Shown here one piece after another: positions 6,093 to 14,996 of a stretch of DNA of 64,000 nt (position 1 is its first letter; each line of letters starts with the position of its first letter). This DNA comes from Ketobacter sp964016105 (lineage in GTDB: Bacteria; Pseudomonadota; Gammaproteobacteria; Pseudomonadales; Ketobacteraceae), in assembly GCA_964016105.1 (NCBI GenBank), contig CAXHEX010000001.1, forward strand, positions 1 through 64,000. The letters are read 5' to 3'. Made by a program: the position numbers and the translations under genes. The notes under the pieces were generated by a model. The model was given only the letters and a program-made list of their open reading frames with translations, was not told the origin of the DNA and did no database searches.

Positions 6093-7625
6093 TCAAGCAG
6101 CTGACTTAGTCTTCTTGGCTGCTGTGGCATTGGTTTTCGCTTTCACAAAATTGTAATCAGATGCTTTCACGCGCACGGTTTCCAACCAGAAGCGCCAGGT
6201 GGACTTTGGCCATACAGCAAAGTTACGACCACCACCATCCTGGTACCAACTGCTACAACCCGTGGCCCAAACGGATTTGGATACGTGCTCTTGCACTTCA
6301 TCATTGAATTCATTTTGAACCGCTAACTTCACATCCATATAGTCAGCATTCTTTTTCTTCATCAATTTCATGCTTTCCAAGATGTAATGCACTTGGGCTT
6401 CGATCATGAAGATAATGGAGTTATGGCCCAGACCCGCATTGGGGCCAACCAGTTGCCACATATTGGGATACCCGTGAGTGGCAGTACCATAGTAAGATTC
6501 AGCGGTATTTTTCCAGTCTTCTGCTAAAGTGCGACCGCCCATGCCTACTACAGGGAAATTCTTCATGTAAATACGGGGGTCAACGATAAAGCCGGTACCC
6601 AGAATAATGCAGTCCACTGGCCGCTCTTTACCATCGCTGGTAATGATGCTGTGCTCTTTGATTTCCTGAATGCCGTCCGTCACCAGCTCCACATTTTTAC
6701 GGTTAAACATGGGGAAATATTTATTTGAAATCAATATACGCTTACAGCCCAATACATAATCCGGGGTCAGCTTTTTCGCTACCTTCGAATCTTTAACTTG
6801 CAGACGAATATAGGCTTTAGCCAGGTTACTCAGTGCCTTCGCCACTTTCGGTTGAAAAATGGGAAGAACCCTGGATTCATTACTCCAGTACAAACGATAG
6901 CGATGCAGCAAGCGTGCACCAGGGATACGTTTGAACAAAGCTTTGTCCAGCATGTTGTATTTGCGTTCGTCACGGGGAATAACCCACGCAGGTGATCGCT
7001 GCATCACGTAAAGCTGTTTAACGTCAGGGGCGATCTCTGGACAATACTGGATAGCGCTACCACCGGTGCCGATGGAAACCACATTCTTGCCCTTGAGGTC
7101 ATAGTCATGTTCCCACTGTGCTGAGTGGAAAAGCTTGCCCTTAAATTTATCCAGGCCTTTGATGTTGGGCACCTGGGGTACATGTAAGGGACCGGAAGCC
7201 AGTACAAAGTGGTTACACACATAGGTGTCACCGGACGCCGTGCCTACTGTCCAGGTACCGGTGTCTTCGTCAAACACAGCGGAGTTAACTTCCTGACCAA
7301 ACCGACAGAATGGACGAATACCAAATTTTTCTGTGGTATCAAGAATGTACTCCTGGATTTCATTCCAAGGTGCGTAACGCTTGCTCCAATCGGTTTTTGG
7401 AGCAAAGGAGTAAGAATACATATGGGACTGAACGTCACAGGCGCAACCGGGATAGTTGTTGTCGCGCCAGGTTCCCCCAACGTCATTACCCTTTTCCAAA
7501 ATTACAAAATCATCAATGCCTTGTTCACGTAGTTTGATGGCCATGCAAAGCCCACCAAATCCGGCACCCGCAATCACAACTTCCTTTTGCTGGGTTTTCG
7601 GGTTGATTGGAGGTTGGCTTGTCAT
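6093..7625 (-). CDS. Flavin-containing Baeyer-Villiger-type monooxygenase
   Basis: A 510-residue FAD/NADPH enzyme that inserts oxygen next to a ketone, giving an ester or lactone. Visible motifs are FAD Rossmann GAGFGG (20-25), the Baeyer-Villiger fingerprint FKGKLFHSAQW (161-171, FxGxxxHxxxW) and NADPH Rossmann GTGGSA (186-191). The start at ATG 7625 is chosen because GAGGTG lies upstream and the protein then begins at normal family length; an open extension to 7784 looks untranslated. The gene has its own terminator. It is separated from the divergent Rieske/P450 operon by a LysR gene, and shares their oxidative theme. The substrate is unknown; cyclic or long-chain ketones are plausible. 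Confidence 0.9.
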   Translation of the reverse strand: MTSQPPINPKTQQKEVVIAGAGFGGLCMAIKLREQGIDDFVILEKGNDVGGTWRDNNYPGCACDVQSHMYSYSFAPKTDWSKRYAPWNEIQEYILDTTEKFGIRPFCRFGQEVNSAVFDEDTGTWTVGTASGDTYVCNHFVLASGPLHVPQVPNIKGLDKFKGKLFHSAQWEHDYDLKGKNVVSIGTGGSAIQYCPEIAPDVKQLYVMQRSPAWVIPRDERKYNMLDKALFKRIPGARLLHRYRLYWSNESRVLPIFQPKVAKALSNLAKAYIRLQVKDSKVAKKLTPDYVLGCKRILISNKYFPMFNRKNVELVTDGIQEIKEHSIITSDGKERPVDCIILGTGFIVDPRIYMKNFPVVGMGGRTLAEDWKNTAESYYGTATHGYPNMWQLVGPNAGLGHNSIIFMIEAQVHYILESMKLMKKKNADYMDVKLAVQNEFNDEVQEHVSKSVWATGCSSWYQDGGGRNFAVWPKSTWRFWLETVRVKASDYNFVKAKTNATAAKKTKSAA

Positions 7626-7909
7626 AGGATTCACCTCTGTTGTGGTTTTATTATGGGGACCCATGGGCCCTCGCCGACTGTGGAATACACTATAGCTATA
7701 AACCCTGAAGGGTGAACAGGTTGTAAACCCCACTAATTTGATAATTCCGGCCAAACTAACAAAAAACCCACAAAACCTTGACATCGATCAATGGCACATA
7801 GACCCAGCCTATATCCTATTGATTTATATAGAATATTTCGCTTATCAATGGGTAAAAAAGGCAGTTTTCTGTAATTTATGCTTACACAAACTCACATAAA
7901 CACTCAAAT

Positions 7910-8848
7910 TCAAGATAGCGCCGAGTGGGCTGCACTCATGCGATTTTCGGACACGATGTCCAATACGGTTTGATGAAAGGCACTGATTAAATTGGACAAA
8001 GATAGCTGGAAAGGGCAGATCATATAGACCTCCAGGGGCTCCAGTTCCCACTCAGGTAATAGGGACATCAGCACGCCCTGTTCCAATTCCTGAGTACAAA
8101 TAATCTCCCTGGGCATAATACCAAACCCCAGATCGCGCATGATGTAGTCCTTACTAAGATGGAAGTTATTGGCTCTGGCGCGCACCATGGGGGAAAAGTC
8201 ATAGGCTTTCTTGCCTTTTTTCAGACGGGTTTTACTGGAATGTCCATAAAAGTCAAAATCAATAAAGGGCAGCTGATTGAGCTGAGAGGGAGCGCTAATG
8301 GACCCATCCAACCCCGCCATAAACCCCCGAGAAGCACACAGGAAACACTCCAACGTGAATGCCTTTTTCGCCACCAGGGTGGAATCCTGCAATGGCCCAA
8401 TGCCAAACACCACGTCGTAACCGTCTTTGATGGGATGCACCATGTTATCCACCAAACGCAGCTCCAATTGAGCCTTGGGGTAGCGTTGCAGAAAAGTGCT
8501 ACCCACCCGGGTGGCGAAATCAACCCCCATAAAGATGGGCAGCGCGGCGCGGATCTCCCCCTGGGGCTCACGGTGACTACCCTCAATTAAGGCCCGCACA
8601 TCATGGGCTTCAGACAGTATCTTCAGGCTATGGCTATACACTTTTTGGCCTAGATCAGTCACGGTGATCTGGTGCGTGTTTTTGCGCAGCAACTTGGCAT
8701 TTAAGTCTTGCTCCAGCTTGCTGATCTGCCTACTCACGGTGGATTTAGGCATACCCAGCAGCTCCGCCGCCTTGGACAAACTACGGCATTCCACCAGACG
8801 GGCAAAAACAATTAAGCTGTTGATATTAAAGTTAAGATTCTTCTTCAA
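7910..8848 (-). CDS. LysR-family transcriptional regulator
   Basis: A 312-residue regulator. The N-terminal winged helix-turn-helix (residues about 12-45, LSKAAELLGMPKSTVSRQISKLE) is followed by a LysR substrate-binding domain. It is divergently transcribed from the Rieske-oxygenase operon across a 172-base gap that contains a perfect 8-base-arm palindrome (8909-8926). This is the usual layout for a LysR protein controlling the neighbouring operon and itself. The effector cannot be predicted. Confidence 0.92.
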   Translation of the reverse strand: MKKNLNFNINSLIVFARLVECRSLSKAAELLGMPKSTVSRQISKLEQDLNAKLLRKNTHQITVTDLGQKVYSHSLKILSEAHDVRALIEGSHREPQGEIRAALPIFMGVDFATRVGSTFLQRYPKAQLELRLVDNMVHPIKDGYDVVFGIGPLQDSTLVAKKAFTLECFLCASRGFMAGLDGSISAPSQLNQLPFIDFDFYGHSSKTRLKKGKKAYDFSPMVRARANNFHLSKDYIMRDLGFGIMPREIICTQELEQGVLMSLLPEWELEPLEVYMICPFQLSLSNLISAFHQTVLDIVSENRMSAAHSALS

Positions 8849-8908
8849 ATTAAACCGCCCTACCTGCCAAACAGCTTTGCTAATTACGCTTTGTGCCTTA
8901 AAACTAGC

Positions 8909-8926
8909 TGTTCCATTTATGGAACA
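8909..8926. promoter_or_regulatory. Palindromic operator candidate TGTTCCAT-TT-ATGGAACA
   Basis: A perfect inverted repeat with 8-base arms around TT lies between the divergent LysR gene and the Rieske oxygenase, 95 bases before ATG 9021. Position and symmetry fit a LysR binding site, though binding is inferred. Confidence 0.55.
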
Positions 8927-9020
8927 CAGAGTTTAATTTTAATACCTTTTTTAACTATTTAGTCAAGCGTACTATGTAAACATCAGGCATCACCAATAAC
9001 GACAACAACGAGAAGCCAGC

Positions 9021-10298
9021 ATGAGCCAGGATCCTCCCCTAAAAAAACCCGCATCGGGCAAATGGACCGACGCCTACCCGGAGCTGGGTCGCGGACCGGT
9101 GTCTCTGGATGACTGCGTCAGCCAGGAATTCTATGAGAAAGAACGGGAACACATATTCAGAAAGAACTGGCTGTATGTGGGCCGCACCGAACGCCTGCCC
9201 AAGGTGGGCAGTTACTTTACCCGCGAACTGGAAATTCTGAACACCTCGGTATTAGTGCTGCGGGACAACGACAATGAAGTGCGAGCCTTCCACAACATAT
9301 GCCCCCATCGCGGTAACAAGCTGGTGTGGAAAGATGACCCTTTTCAGGAAACTGAAGGCACTTCACCACGGCTTTACTGCCGCTTTCATGGCTGGCGCTA
9401 TAATCTGGATGGCAGCTTACAAAAACCATCACGACAGGATTTGTTGTTGGATTTTGAACCCAGTCAGTGCCAGGTGCCAGCAATCCAGTGCGAAGTGTGG
9501 AATGGATTTATCTTTATCAATCTGGATTCAGGTAATCGCCAATCGGTCTCGGATTTTCTTGGGGAATTCGCCCAGGGCATCGAAGGCTTTGACTTTGACG
9601 GACCCCATCAAGTCTACAAGTTTAAAGCCGAGCTGCAATGCAACTGGAAAATCTTTATGGACGGTTTTGCAGAAAGCTACCATGGCCCCTACCTTCACGC
9701 CGGAACCTTTGGCGCATTGTCCGCCCTGGCAAAACTGGATGCCCCCAATCCCTATACTGATGCCCTGGGGTATGATTTGAAAGGGTTGCATCGCATGTTT
9801 TCTTTTTATGGGGAACCCTCGAAAGAAACCCCCTATTCACTTCCCATTGAAAAACTACTGCAAGCCGGTGCCGCAGGGCCCTGGAATAAAAAAGCAGAAA
9901 ACAAACCCTTACCTAAGGGCTTAAATCCCACGCGCTCGGAAACCTACGGCTTTGATTCGTTTCAGTTCTTTCCCAATTTTGTTTTGATTTTTTCGGCTTC
10001 CGGTTTTACCACCCATGCCCATTGGCCAACCGGCCCCCATTCCCACGTGGTGGAAGTGGACATGTACTATCGCCAGCCCACCAGCCACCGGGAACGCATA
10101 GCCCAGGAACTCACGGTGTCCTACTTAAACGACGTGATTCTGGAAGACGCAAGCCCACTGGAAGGTATGCAAGCCATGCTCAACAGCGGAGCCATTAAAG
10201 AGTTTCATCTTAACGACGAAGAAATCCTGGTTCGACATCTACATAAAGTGGTTCAAGACTACGTCGCCAATGCGGAAGCGAATAAGGAGCAACAATAA
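9021..10298 (+). CDS. Rieske-type aromatic-ring-hydroxylating oxygenase, alpha subunit
   Basis: A 425-residue oxygenase subunit that carries a [2Fe-2S] cluster and a mononuclear iron and adds oxygen to an aromatic or alicyclic substrate. The Rieske ligands are C94/H96 (CPHRGN) and C120/H123 (CRFHGW). The catalytic iron ligands are H221 and H226 (ESYHGPYLH), with E218 where naphthalene dioxygenase has its bridging Asp. Neither a beta subunit nor a reductase/ferredoxin gene is adjacent, so electrons must come from elsewhere. It is the first gene of a same-strand series reaching the P450, and its stop overlaps the next start (ATAATG). Confidence 0.9.
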   Translation: MSQDPPLKKPASGKWTDAYPELGRGPVSLDDCVSQEFYEKEREHIFRKNWLYVGRTERLPKVGSYFTRELEILNTSVLVLRDNDNEVRAFHNICPHRGNKLVWKDDPFQETEGTSPRLYCRFHGWRYNLDGSLQKPSRQDLLLDFEPSQCQVPAIQCEVWNGFIFINLDSGNRQSVSDFLGEFAQGIEGFDFDGPHQVYKFKAELQCNWKIFMDGFAESYHGPYLHAGTFGALSALAKLDAPNPYTDALGYDLKGLHRMFSFYGEPSKETPYSLPIEKLLQAGAAGPWNKKAENKPLPKGLNPTRSETYGFDSFQFFPNFVLIFSASGFTTHAHWPTGPHSHVVEVDMYYRQPTSHRERIAQELTVSYLNDVILEDASPLEGMQAMLNSGAIKEFHLNDEEILVRHLHKVVQDYVANAEANKEQQ

Positions 10299-10621
10299 TG
10301 GCTGATCTATTGCCCCAACAATTTCAGGATCTTGAACACCTGGTGGCAGAATGGGCCATAGAAGATGGCCATCAGCGCTACCTTAAACGGGTTAACAGCA
10401 CCATGGAACAAATGAATGCCTTCTACGAGGTTGTTTTCCCCCGGGCTGAAGCCGCCATTGACTATATCGACCAATTTGATTACCAACTGGCCTTACCCAA
10501 AGACGCGGCCAACCTGCGCAATCTAATCTATTCGTTAATTACGGTGTCACTTGCGGTGGAACTGTGGCGACAGCCACGGGTGAAAAATTCCGCCAGCACC
10601 GTACTCACTCGCCTGTGTTAA
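10298..10621 (+). CDS. Small conserved protein of unknown function
   Basis: A 107-residue, mainly helical protein without signal peptide or metal motif. It is translationally coupled to the Rieske oxygenase (overlap of one base), suggesting a partner or accessory role. I recall similar small proteins beside Rieske oxygenases in other bacteria, but none with an assigned function. It is too short and unlike a standard ring-hydroxylase beta subunit (SnoaL-like, about 160-180 residues). Confidence 0.75.
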   Translation: MADLLPQQFQDLEHLVAEWAIEDGHQRYLKRVNSTMEQMNAFYEVVFPRAEAAIDYIDQFDYQLALPKDAANLRNLIYSLITVSLAVELWRQPRVKNSASTVLTRLC

Positions 10622-10664
10622 GCAACGGGGCAACGTAAAAGAGCACCATACAGGAGCACTGGCA

Positions 10665-11480
10665 ATGGCACTGAATGTTATAGATAAAACCGATTTGATC
10701 GGCAGCGAGATACTGACGGACCTGGATACCCTGTTAAGCGGAAACGAATCCCTAGCTATCCGCGAAATTTTAGAGCAACGGGGCGTAGTGTATTTTCGTG
10801 GCTTGGAAATGAATGATCAGCAGCAGGTGGCATTTGCAAAAACCATTGGCAATACGGTGGCATCAGAAGGTGAAGAGGGCATTTATAAAATCAGCCTGGA
10901 TGAAGACGTCAACGAAAGAGCAAAGTATCTAAGGGGATCATTGTTTTGGCACGTGGACGGATCTCTACAACCGTGCCCTAACTTAGCGGCCATACTCAGA
11001 GCTGTTAAATTATCGGAGGAGGGCGGCGATACGGAATTTTGCAATACCTACGCCGCCTACGATGCCTTGCCGGAATCTGAAAAGCAGGAATATGAAAATC
11101 TGCGAGTGGTACACAGCGCAGAGAGATCTCAATACTACGTCACCCCGGAGATGAGCTACGAAGAAATTCAATTCTGGCAGAAATCGCCATCGAAATCCTG
11201 CCCCCTAATATGGACACATCAATCTGGACGCAAATCCTTATTGGTGGGCGCAACGGCGGATTACGTGGAAGGTGTTAGCATTGAAAAAAGCCGGGCGCTG
11301 CTGGCCAAGCTTCGGGACTGGTGCACCCAACCCCAATTTGTATATCGACACCAATGGCAGCTTGGCGATCTGCTGATCTGGAGTAACACCGGCACCATGC
11401 ATCGAGCACTGCCCTATGCCACGGACAGCGGCAGGCTAATGCATAGAACCATCTTAGCCGGTGAAGAACCCCTGAACTGA
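10665..11480 (+). CDS. TauD/TfdA-family Fe(II)/2OG dioxygenase
   Basis: A 271-residue dioxygenase. The facial triad is seen as WHVDGS (His and Asp) and TMHRALPY (distal His), with the 2OG-binding Arg in SGRLMHR. Family members hydroxylate and often break C-S, C-O or C-N bonds in small acids such as taurine, 2,4-D or sulfate esters. In the oxygenase operon it probably performs a hydroxylation or ether/ester cleavage. Spacing to the preceding gene is 43 bases. Confidence 0.87.
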   Translation: MALNVIDKTDLIGSEILTDLDTLLSGNESLAIREILEQRGVVYFRGLEMNDQQQVAFAKTIGNTVASEGEEGIYKISLDEDVNERAKYLRGSLFWHVDGSLQPCPNLAAILRAVKLSEEGGDTEFCNTYAAYDALPESEKQEYENLRVVHSAERSQYYVTPEMSYEEIQFWQKSPSKSCPLIWTHQSGRKSLLVGATADYVEGVSIEKSRALLAKLRDWCTQPQFVYRHQWQLGDLLIWSNTGTMHRALPYATDSGRLMHRTILAGEEPLN

Positions 11481-11517
11481 TTAGTTAACCGATACAAAGA
11501 TTAAGCGATATGAATCA

Positions 11518-11949
11518 ATGGACACATTAGAAACCAGCGAAATAGAAGCCAATAAAAAAATCGTAGTGGATTTTATTCACGCCATGGGCAAAGGTGACGC
11601 TGAAACCGCATCACGCTGCATCGCCGAAGACACGTTCACCCTGGCAAAAGGCTTTGGTAAATTTGCCGGAGTACGAACCCATGACACCATCCTCGCCACC
11701 ATTTCCGCCTTCAGGCAGTTAATGCCCGATGGTATGTCCCCCACTATCATCAGCATCACCGCTGAACAGGAGCGCGTGGTGGTTGAATTTGAGGGCAACG
11801 GTAAATTGATAAACGGCGAAGACTACTGCAATGAGTATTGTATGGTGTTCAGTCTCTCTGAAGGCAGAATAAGACAAGTTAATGAGTACTTCTGTACCAT
11901 CCTAGCGGATGAGAAACTCTGGCCACTGATCGAAAATGCCAATCTATAA
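11518..11949 (+). CDS. SnoaL/NTF2-like protein
   Basis: A 143-residue cone-shaped alpha+beta barrel protein: an N-terminal helix with VVDFIHAMGKGDAETAS and curved strands with IRQVNEYFCT. The fold is used by polyketide cyclases, ketosteroid isomerase, dehydratases and lactone hydrolases. In this operon, an isomerase, hydrolase or cyclase step on the oxidised substrate is plausible. The next gene starts only 11 bases downstream. Confidence 0.75.
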   Translation: MDTLETSEIEANKKIVVDFIHAMGKGDAETASRCIAEDTFTLAKGFGKFAGVRTHDTILATISAFRQLMPDGMSPTIISITAEQERVVVEFEGNGKLINGEDYCNEYCMVFSLSEGRIRQVNEYFCTILADEKLWPLIENANL

Positions 11950-11960
11950 AGGACATCAAT

Positions 11961-12557
11961 GTGGAAAAATACAAATCCATGCGCATCCCCCCCATCACCC
12001 ACGACCAGTGGACCCTGGAAGTTCGTGACACCCTAAGAACCTTTTCTCCCCACTTTGCTGATTTAGGCTTAAGCGGTGACGAATCAGAAAAAGATATTCT
12101 GTCTCCCATATTGGGAAGCATGCTGCATCATCCTGCCTTAGCCAAGGCATTTTTGCCCTTTGGTCGCTATCTGTTACTGGAATCAGAGTTAGACGAGCGC
12201 TGCCGTAAGCTTGCCATATTGAGAGTAACCTGGCTCTGGCGCTTTGAATATGAATGGGCCCACCATACTGCTGCAGCCCTGAAAGAAAACACACTCACTG
12301 AAAATGAGATAGAACAATTAAAACAAAAACCTGCCCAGGAACACTGGAGCGAAAATGAAATGGCATTGCTTAACGCAATCGATGAATTCAAGGAAACCGC
12401 CACCATTGAGCCCACTACCTGGAATCAAATTACAACCCACTTTACACAAAAACAAACCTTAGATCTTATTTTCACTGTGGGTGGCTATATCACTTCGGGT
12501 ATGTATATGAACGCCATAAACCTTCCCTTAAAAGAAGGAATGAAAGGCTTTTCCTGA
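11961..12557 (+). CDS. Carboxymuconolactone decarboxylase (AhpD-like) family protein
   Basis: A 198-residue all-helical protein with the family's core LAILRVTWLWRFEYEWAHH near residues 75-93. The AhpD CxxC pair is absent, so peroxidase-type thiol chemistry is unlikely and a decarboxylase- or lactonase-like role fits better. It starts at GTG 11961; the overlapping ATG at 11959 is out of frame. It is tightly packed between the SnoaL-like and P450 genes. Confidence 0.78.
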   Translation: MEKYKSMRIPPITHDQWTLEVRDTLRTFSPHFADLGLSGDESEKDILSPILGSMLHHPALAKAFLPFGRYLLLESELDERCRKLAILRVTWLWRFEYEWAHHTAAALKENTLTENEIEQLKQKPAQEHWSENEMALLNAIDEFKETATIEPTTWNQITTHFTQKQTLDLIFTVGGYITSGMYMNAINLPLKEGMKGFS

Positions 12558-12585
12558 CGCACTCAATTTCATGAGGACAATAACA

Positions 12586-13782
12586 ATGAATAATGATTAC
12601 CCTCTGTATTACGACCCCTACAATCAGGATATCTGGAAAGACCCTTACGCTACTTTCCGTCGTATGCGTCAAGAGGCACCACTATATTACAATTCGGAAT
12701 ACGATTTTTACGCTGTGACTCGCTACGATGATGTGGCGGCGGGTTTAATGGATGCAGAAACCTTCAGTTCCGCACGGGGCAATATTCTGGAGCTCATAAA
12801 AGCCGATATCGAAGTGCCTTCCGGGATTATGATCATGGAAGACCCACCTATTCATACCGCTCATCGTAGAGTGTTGTCGGTATTGTTTACGCCCAAAAAT
12901 ATTAATCACCTTGAAGCCAAGATTCGCGAAATTTGCAGACAATGTCTGGAACCGGTGGAAAATGGCGATCGCTTTGATTTTGTGACCGACCTGGGGGCAA
13001 AAATGCCCATGCGAATGATCGGAATGCTACTGGGGATTCCCGATCAGGATCTGGATCATATTCAAGAAATTACCGACGCCACTTTACGGGCCGAAGAAGG
13101 CAAACCCATTGATCCGGAAACCAGCTTCACCGATGGCGAAGACTTTGAGGGCTATATTGAATGGCGTAAGAAGAACCCTTCTGACGACATCATGACTCAA
13201 TTAATGAACACGGAATTCAAAGATGAAACCGGTACCGTGAGAAAGTTAACGGTGGAAGAAATCGTTGCCATGGTGACACTCATGTCAGCGGCAGGCAACG
13301 AAACCACCAGCCGCTTAATTGGCTGGGCAGGAAAAACCCTGGCGGAGCACCCGGACCAACGTCGCGAAATTTACAACGACCCCAGCCTGGTGCCAGCCTT
13401 GGTGGAAGAAGTCCTGCGCTATGAACCACCGGGAGCCCATGCAGCCCGCTATGTTACCAAGGACGTGGAAATCCAGGGCCAGACCATTCCCAAAGGCAGC
13501 GCTGTGGATTTTATTCTGGCCTCAGCCAACCGCGATGAAAGCCAATTTGAAAACGGCGACGACTTTAATATTCACCGGCCAAACGCCAGCAATCATTTAA
13601 CCTTCGGTAAGGGCATTCACACCTGTATCGGTTTATCATTGGCCCGTATGGAAGCCCGCGTGGCCATGGATGAAGTATTTAAGCGTTTTAAAGACTGGGA
13701 AGTCGACTATTCCAAGGCGGAATTTTCACCCACTACATCGGTTAGAGGCTGGGATTCTCTACCGGTATTTCTTTCTAAATGA
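12586..13782 (+). CDS. Cytochrome P450
   Basis: A 398-residue soluble bacterial P450. The I-helix AGNETT, the ExxR helix (EEVLR) and the heme-ligand loop FGKGIHTCIG are all present. The start is ATG 12586, because the GAGGAC ribosome-binding site overlaps the earlier ATG 12571. It lies last in the oxygenase operon, followed by a hairpin at 13823-13850. It resembles P450s acting on terpenes, steroids or fatty acids, but the substrate is not predictable here. No dedicated ferredoxin is adjacent. Confidence 0.92.
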   Translation: MNNDYPLYYDPYNQDIWKDPYATFRRMRQEAPLYYNSEYDFYAVTRYDDVAAGLMDAETFSSARGNILELIKADIEVPSGIMIMEDPPIHTAHRRVLSVLFTPKNINHLEAKIREICRQCLEPVENGDRFDFVTDLGAKMPMRMIGMLLGIPDQDLDHIQEITDATLRAEEGKPIDPETSFTDGEDFEGYIEWRKKNPSDDIMTQLMNTEFKDETGTVRKLTVEEIVAMVTLMSAAGNETTSRLIGWAGKTLAEHPDQRREIYNDPSLVPALVEEVLRYEPPGAHAARYVTKDVEIQGQTIPKGSAVDFILASANRDESQFENGDDFNIHRPNASNHLTFGKGIHTCIGLSLARMEARVAMDEVFKRFKDWEVDYSKAEFSPTTSVRGWDSLPVFLSK

Positions 13783-13822
13783 CCGAGCATTCACTTTAGA
13801 TTAACGTACCTGCTGTGTCCCT

Positions 13823-13850
13823 GGGCTGTTAAAAAAAGTTTTAACAGCCC
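13823..13850 (+). terminator. Hairpin after the P450 gene
   Basis: GGGCTGTTAAAA and its perfect complement (12-base arms) enclose a 4-base loop. No T run follows, so it may be a weak terminator or a transcript-stabilising end. It lies 41 bases after the P450 stop. Confidence 0.55.
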
Positions 13851-13920
13851 GCACCACCTTTGGCTTTATCTGCTATCTAACTTATGATTGCTGTTTTTGG
13901 CCAACTGAAGGCACGGCGTA

Positions 13921-14934
13921 ATGAGCAAGCGGTCAACGCTAGGATTCATATATACATTACAGGCACTAGACGCAGCAGGCGCAGATTTAACCCCACTAAA
14001 ACGGCGTTACGGCATTGATCTTAAGAACATCCTTCCCGACGCCGATATCGAACGGGCCCTGGAGCTGAAAATATACTGCGAGATTTTACCCAGCATGTCG
14101 GACCCGCTCACCGGGCTACGCATTGGCCAAACCATGAGTCTCGCAGGCTACGGGCCACTCATTATGTTATTAATGACCTGCCATACCGCTTGGGATGCAT
14201 TTCAAGCGGGGGTACGCTACCAAGGGCTCACTTACCTGTTTGGCGACCTGCAATTGGTGGCGGGTGAGTCCGAATCCCTGCTTTGTATCAAGCCATCACC
14301 CATGCCGGAGGTGTGCCGTCGCTTTCTCATTGATCGAGACCTGTCAGGCACCTTTCAACTAATCAGAGATATGCAAACCAGCATCGGTGTTGACCTGGAT
14401 CCGGTATTAATTCGCATACCTTACCCAAAGCCACCGGAGGCAAAGGCCTATCTGGAGCGTTTTTCATGCCCGGTGGAATTTGGTGCTTCCCAAACAGAAA
14501 TCGCCATACCCACTTCCTACTTAGCTACTCGGTTTCCCGCCGGAAATAGTACCGCCCACAGTTTGTATCAAAAACAATGCGACGCCTTGCTAATGCAAAG
14601 GGAAAAACAAGCCAGCAATCTCACTGAACAGGTAGCTGAGTATTTGTCATTATTTACCGATGTGTTTCCCACCAGCCTGGAGGTGGCCACTACGTTTGGC
14701 ATGTCTGAGCGTAACTTTCGCCGCAAACTTAAAGAAGAAGACACCAGCTTCCGCAGTCTCATGGACAGAATACGTTTTGACAAAGCCAAGCAACTATTGG
14801 AACACACAAATTTGGCCATAGATGCCATTGCCCAACAACTGGGTTACGCGGAATCCGCCGCCTTCATACACGCCTTTCAGCGTTGGTCCGGCATAACCCC
14901 CTCCAAATTCCGGTCTGAACACAACAGCACTTGA
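13921..14934 (+). CDS. AraC-family regulator with arabinose_bd-type sensor domain
   Basis: A 337-residue protein. The N-terminal two thirds matches the ligand-sensing domain of the OruR/ArgR/GadX-like AraC group. The C-terminal 90 residues carry two helix-turn-helix units (SLEVATTFGMSERNFRRKLK and IDAIAQQLGYAESAAFIHAF). It follows the P450 on the same strand after a hairpin, so it may be a second regulator of the oxygenase cluster. Confidence 0.88.
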   Translation: MSKRSTLGFIYTLQALDAAGADLTPLKRRYGIDLKNILPDADIERALELKIYCEILPSMSDPLTGLRIGQTMSLAGYGPLIMLLMTCHTAWDAFQAGVRYQGLTYLFGDLQLVAGESESLLCIKPSPMPEVCRRFLIDRDLSGTFQLIRDMQTSIGVDLDPVLIRIPYPKPPEAKAYLERFSCPVEFGASQTEIAIPTSYLATRFPAGNSTAHSLYQKQCDALLMQREKQASNLTEQVAEYLSLFTDVFPTSLEVATTFGMSERNFRRKLKEEDTSFRSLMDRIRFDKAKQLLEHTNLAIDAIAQQLGYAESAAFIHAFQRWSGITPSKFRSEHNST

Positions 14935-14996
14935 GTTTAACCCCACCTCAACTAACCTTTAGTAATATAAAACCGCCCCACATTAAGGATAATGTC

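Noticed and set aside
7626..7784. N-terminal extension of the Baeyer-Villiger enzyme
   Set aside because: The added 53 residues are not family-like, and a good ribosome-binding site precedes the internal ATG 7625.
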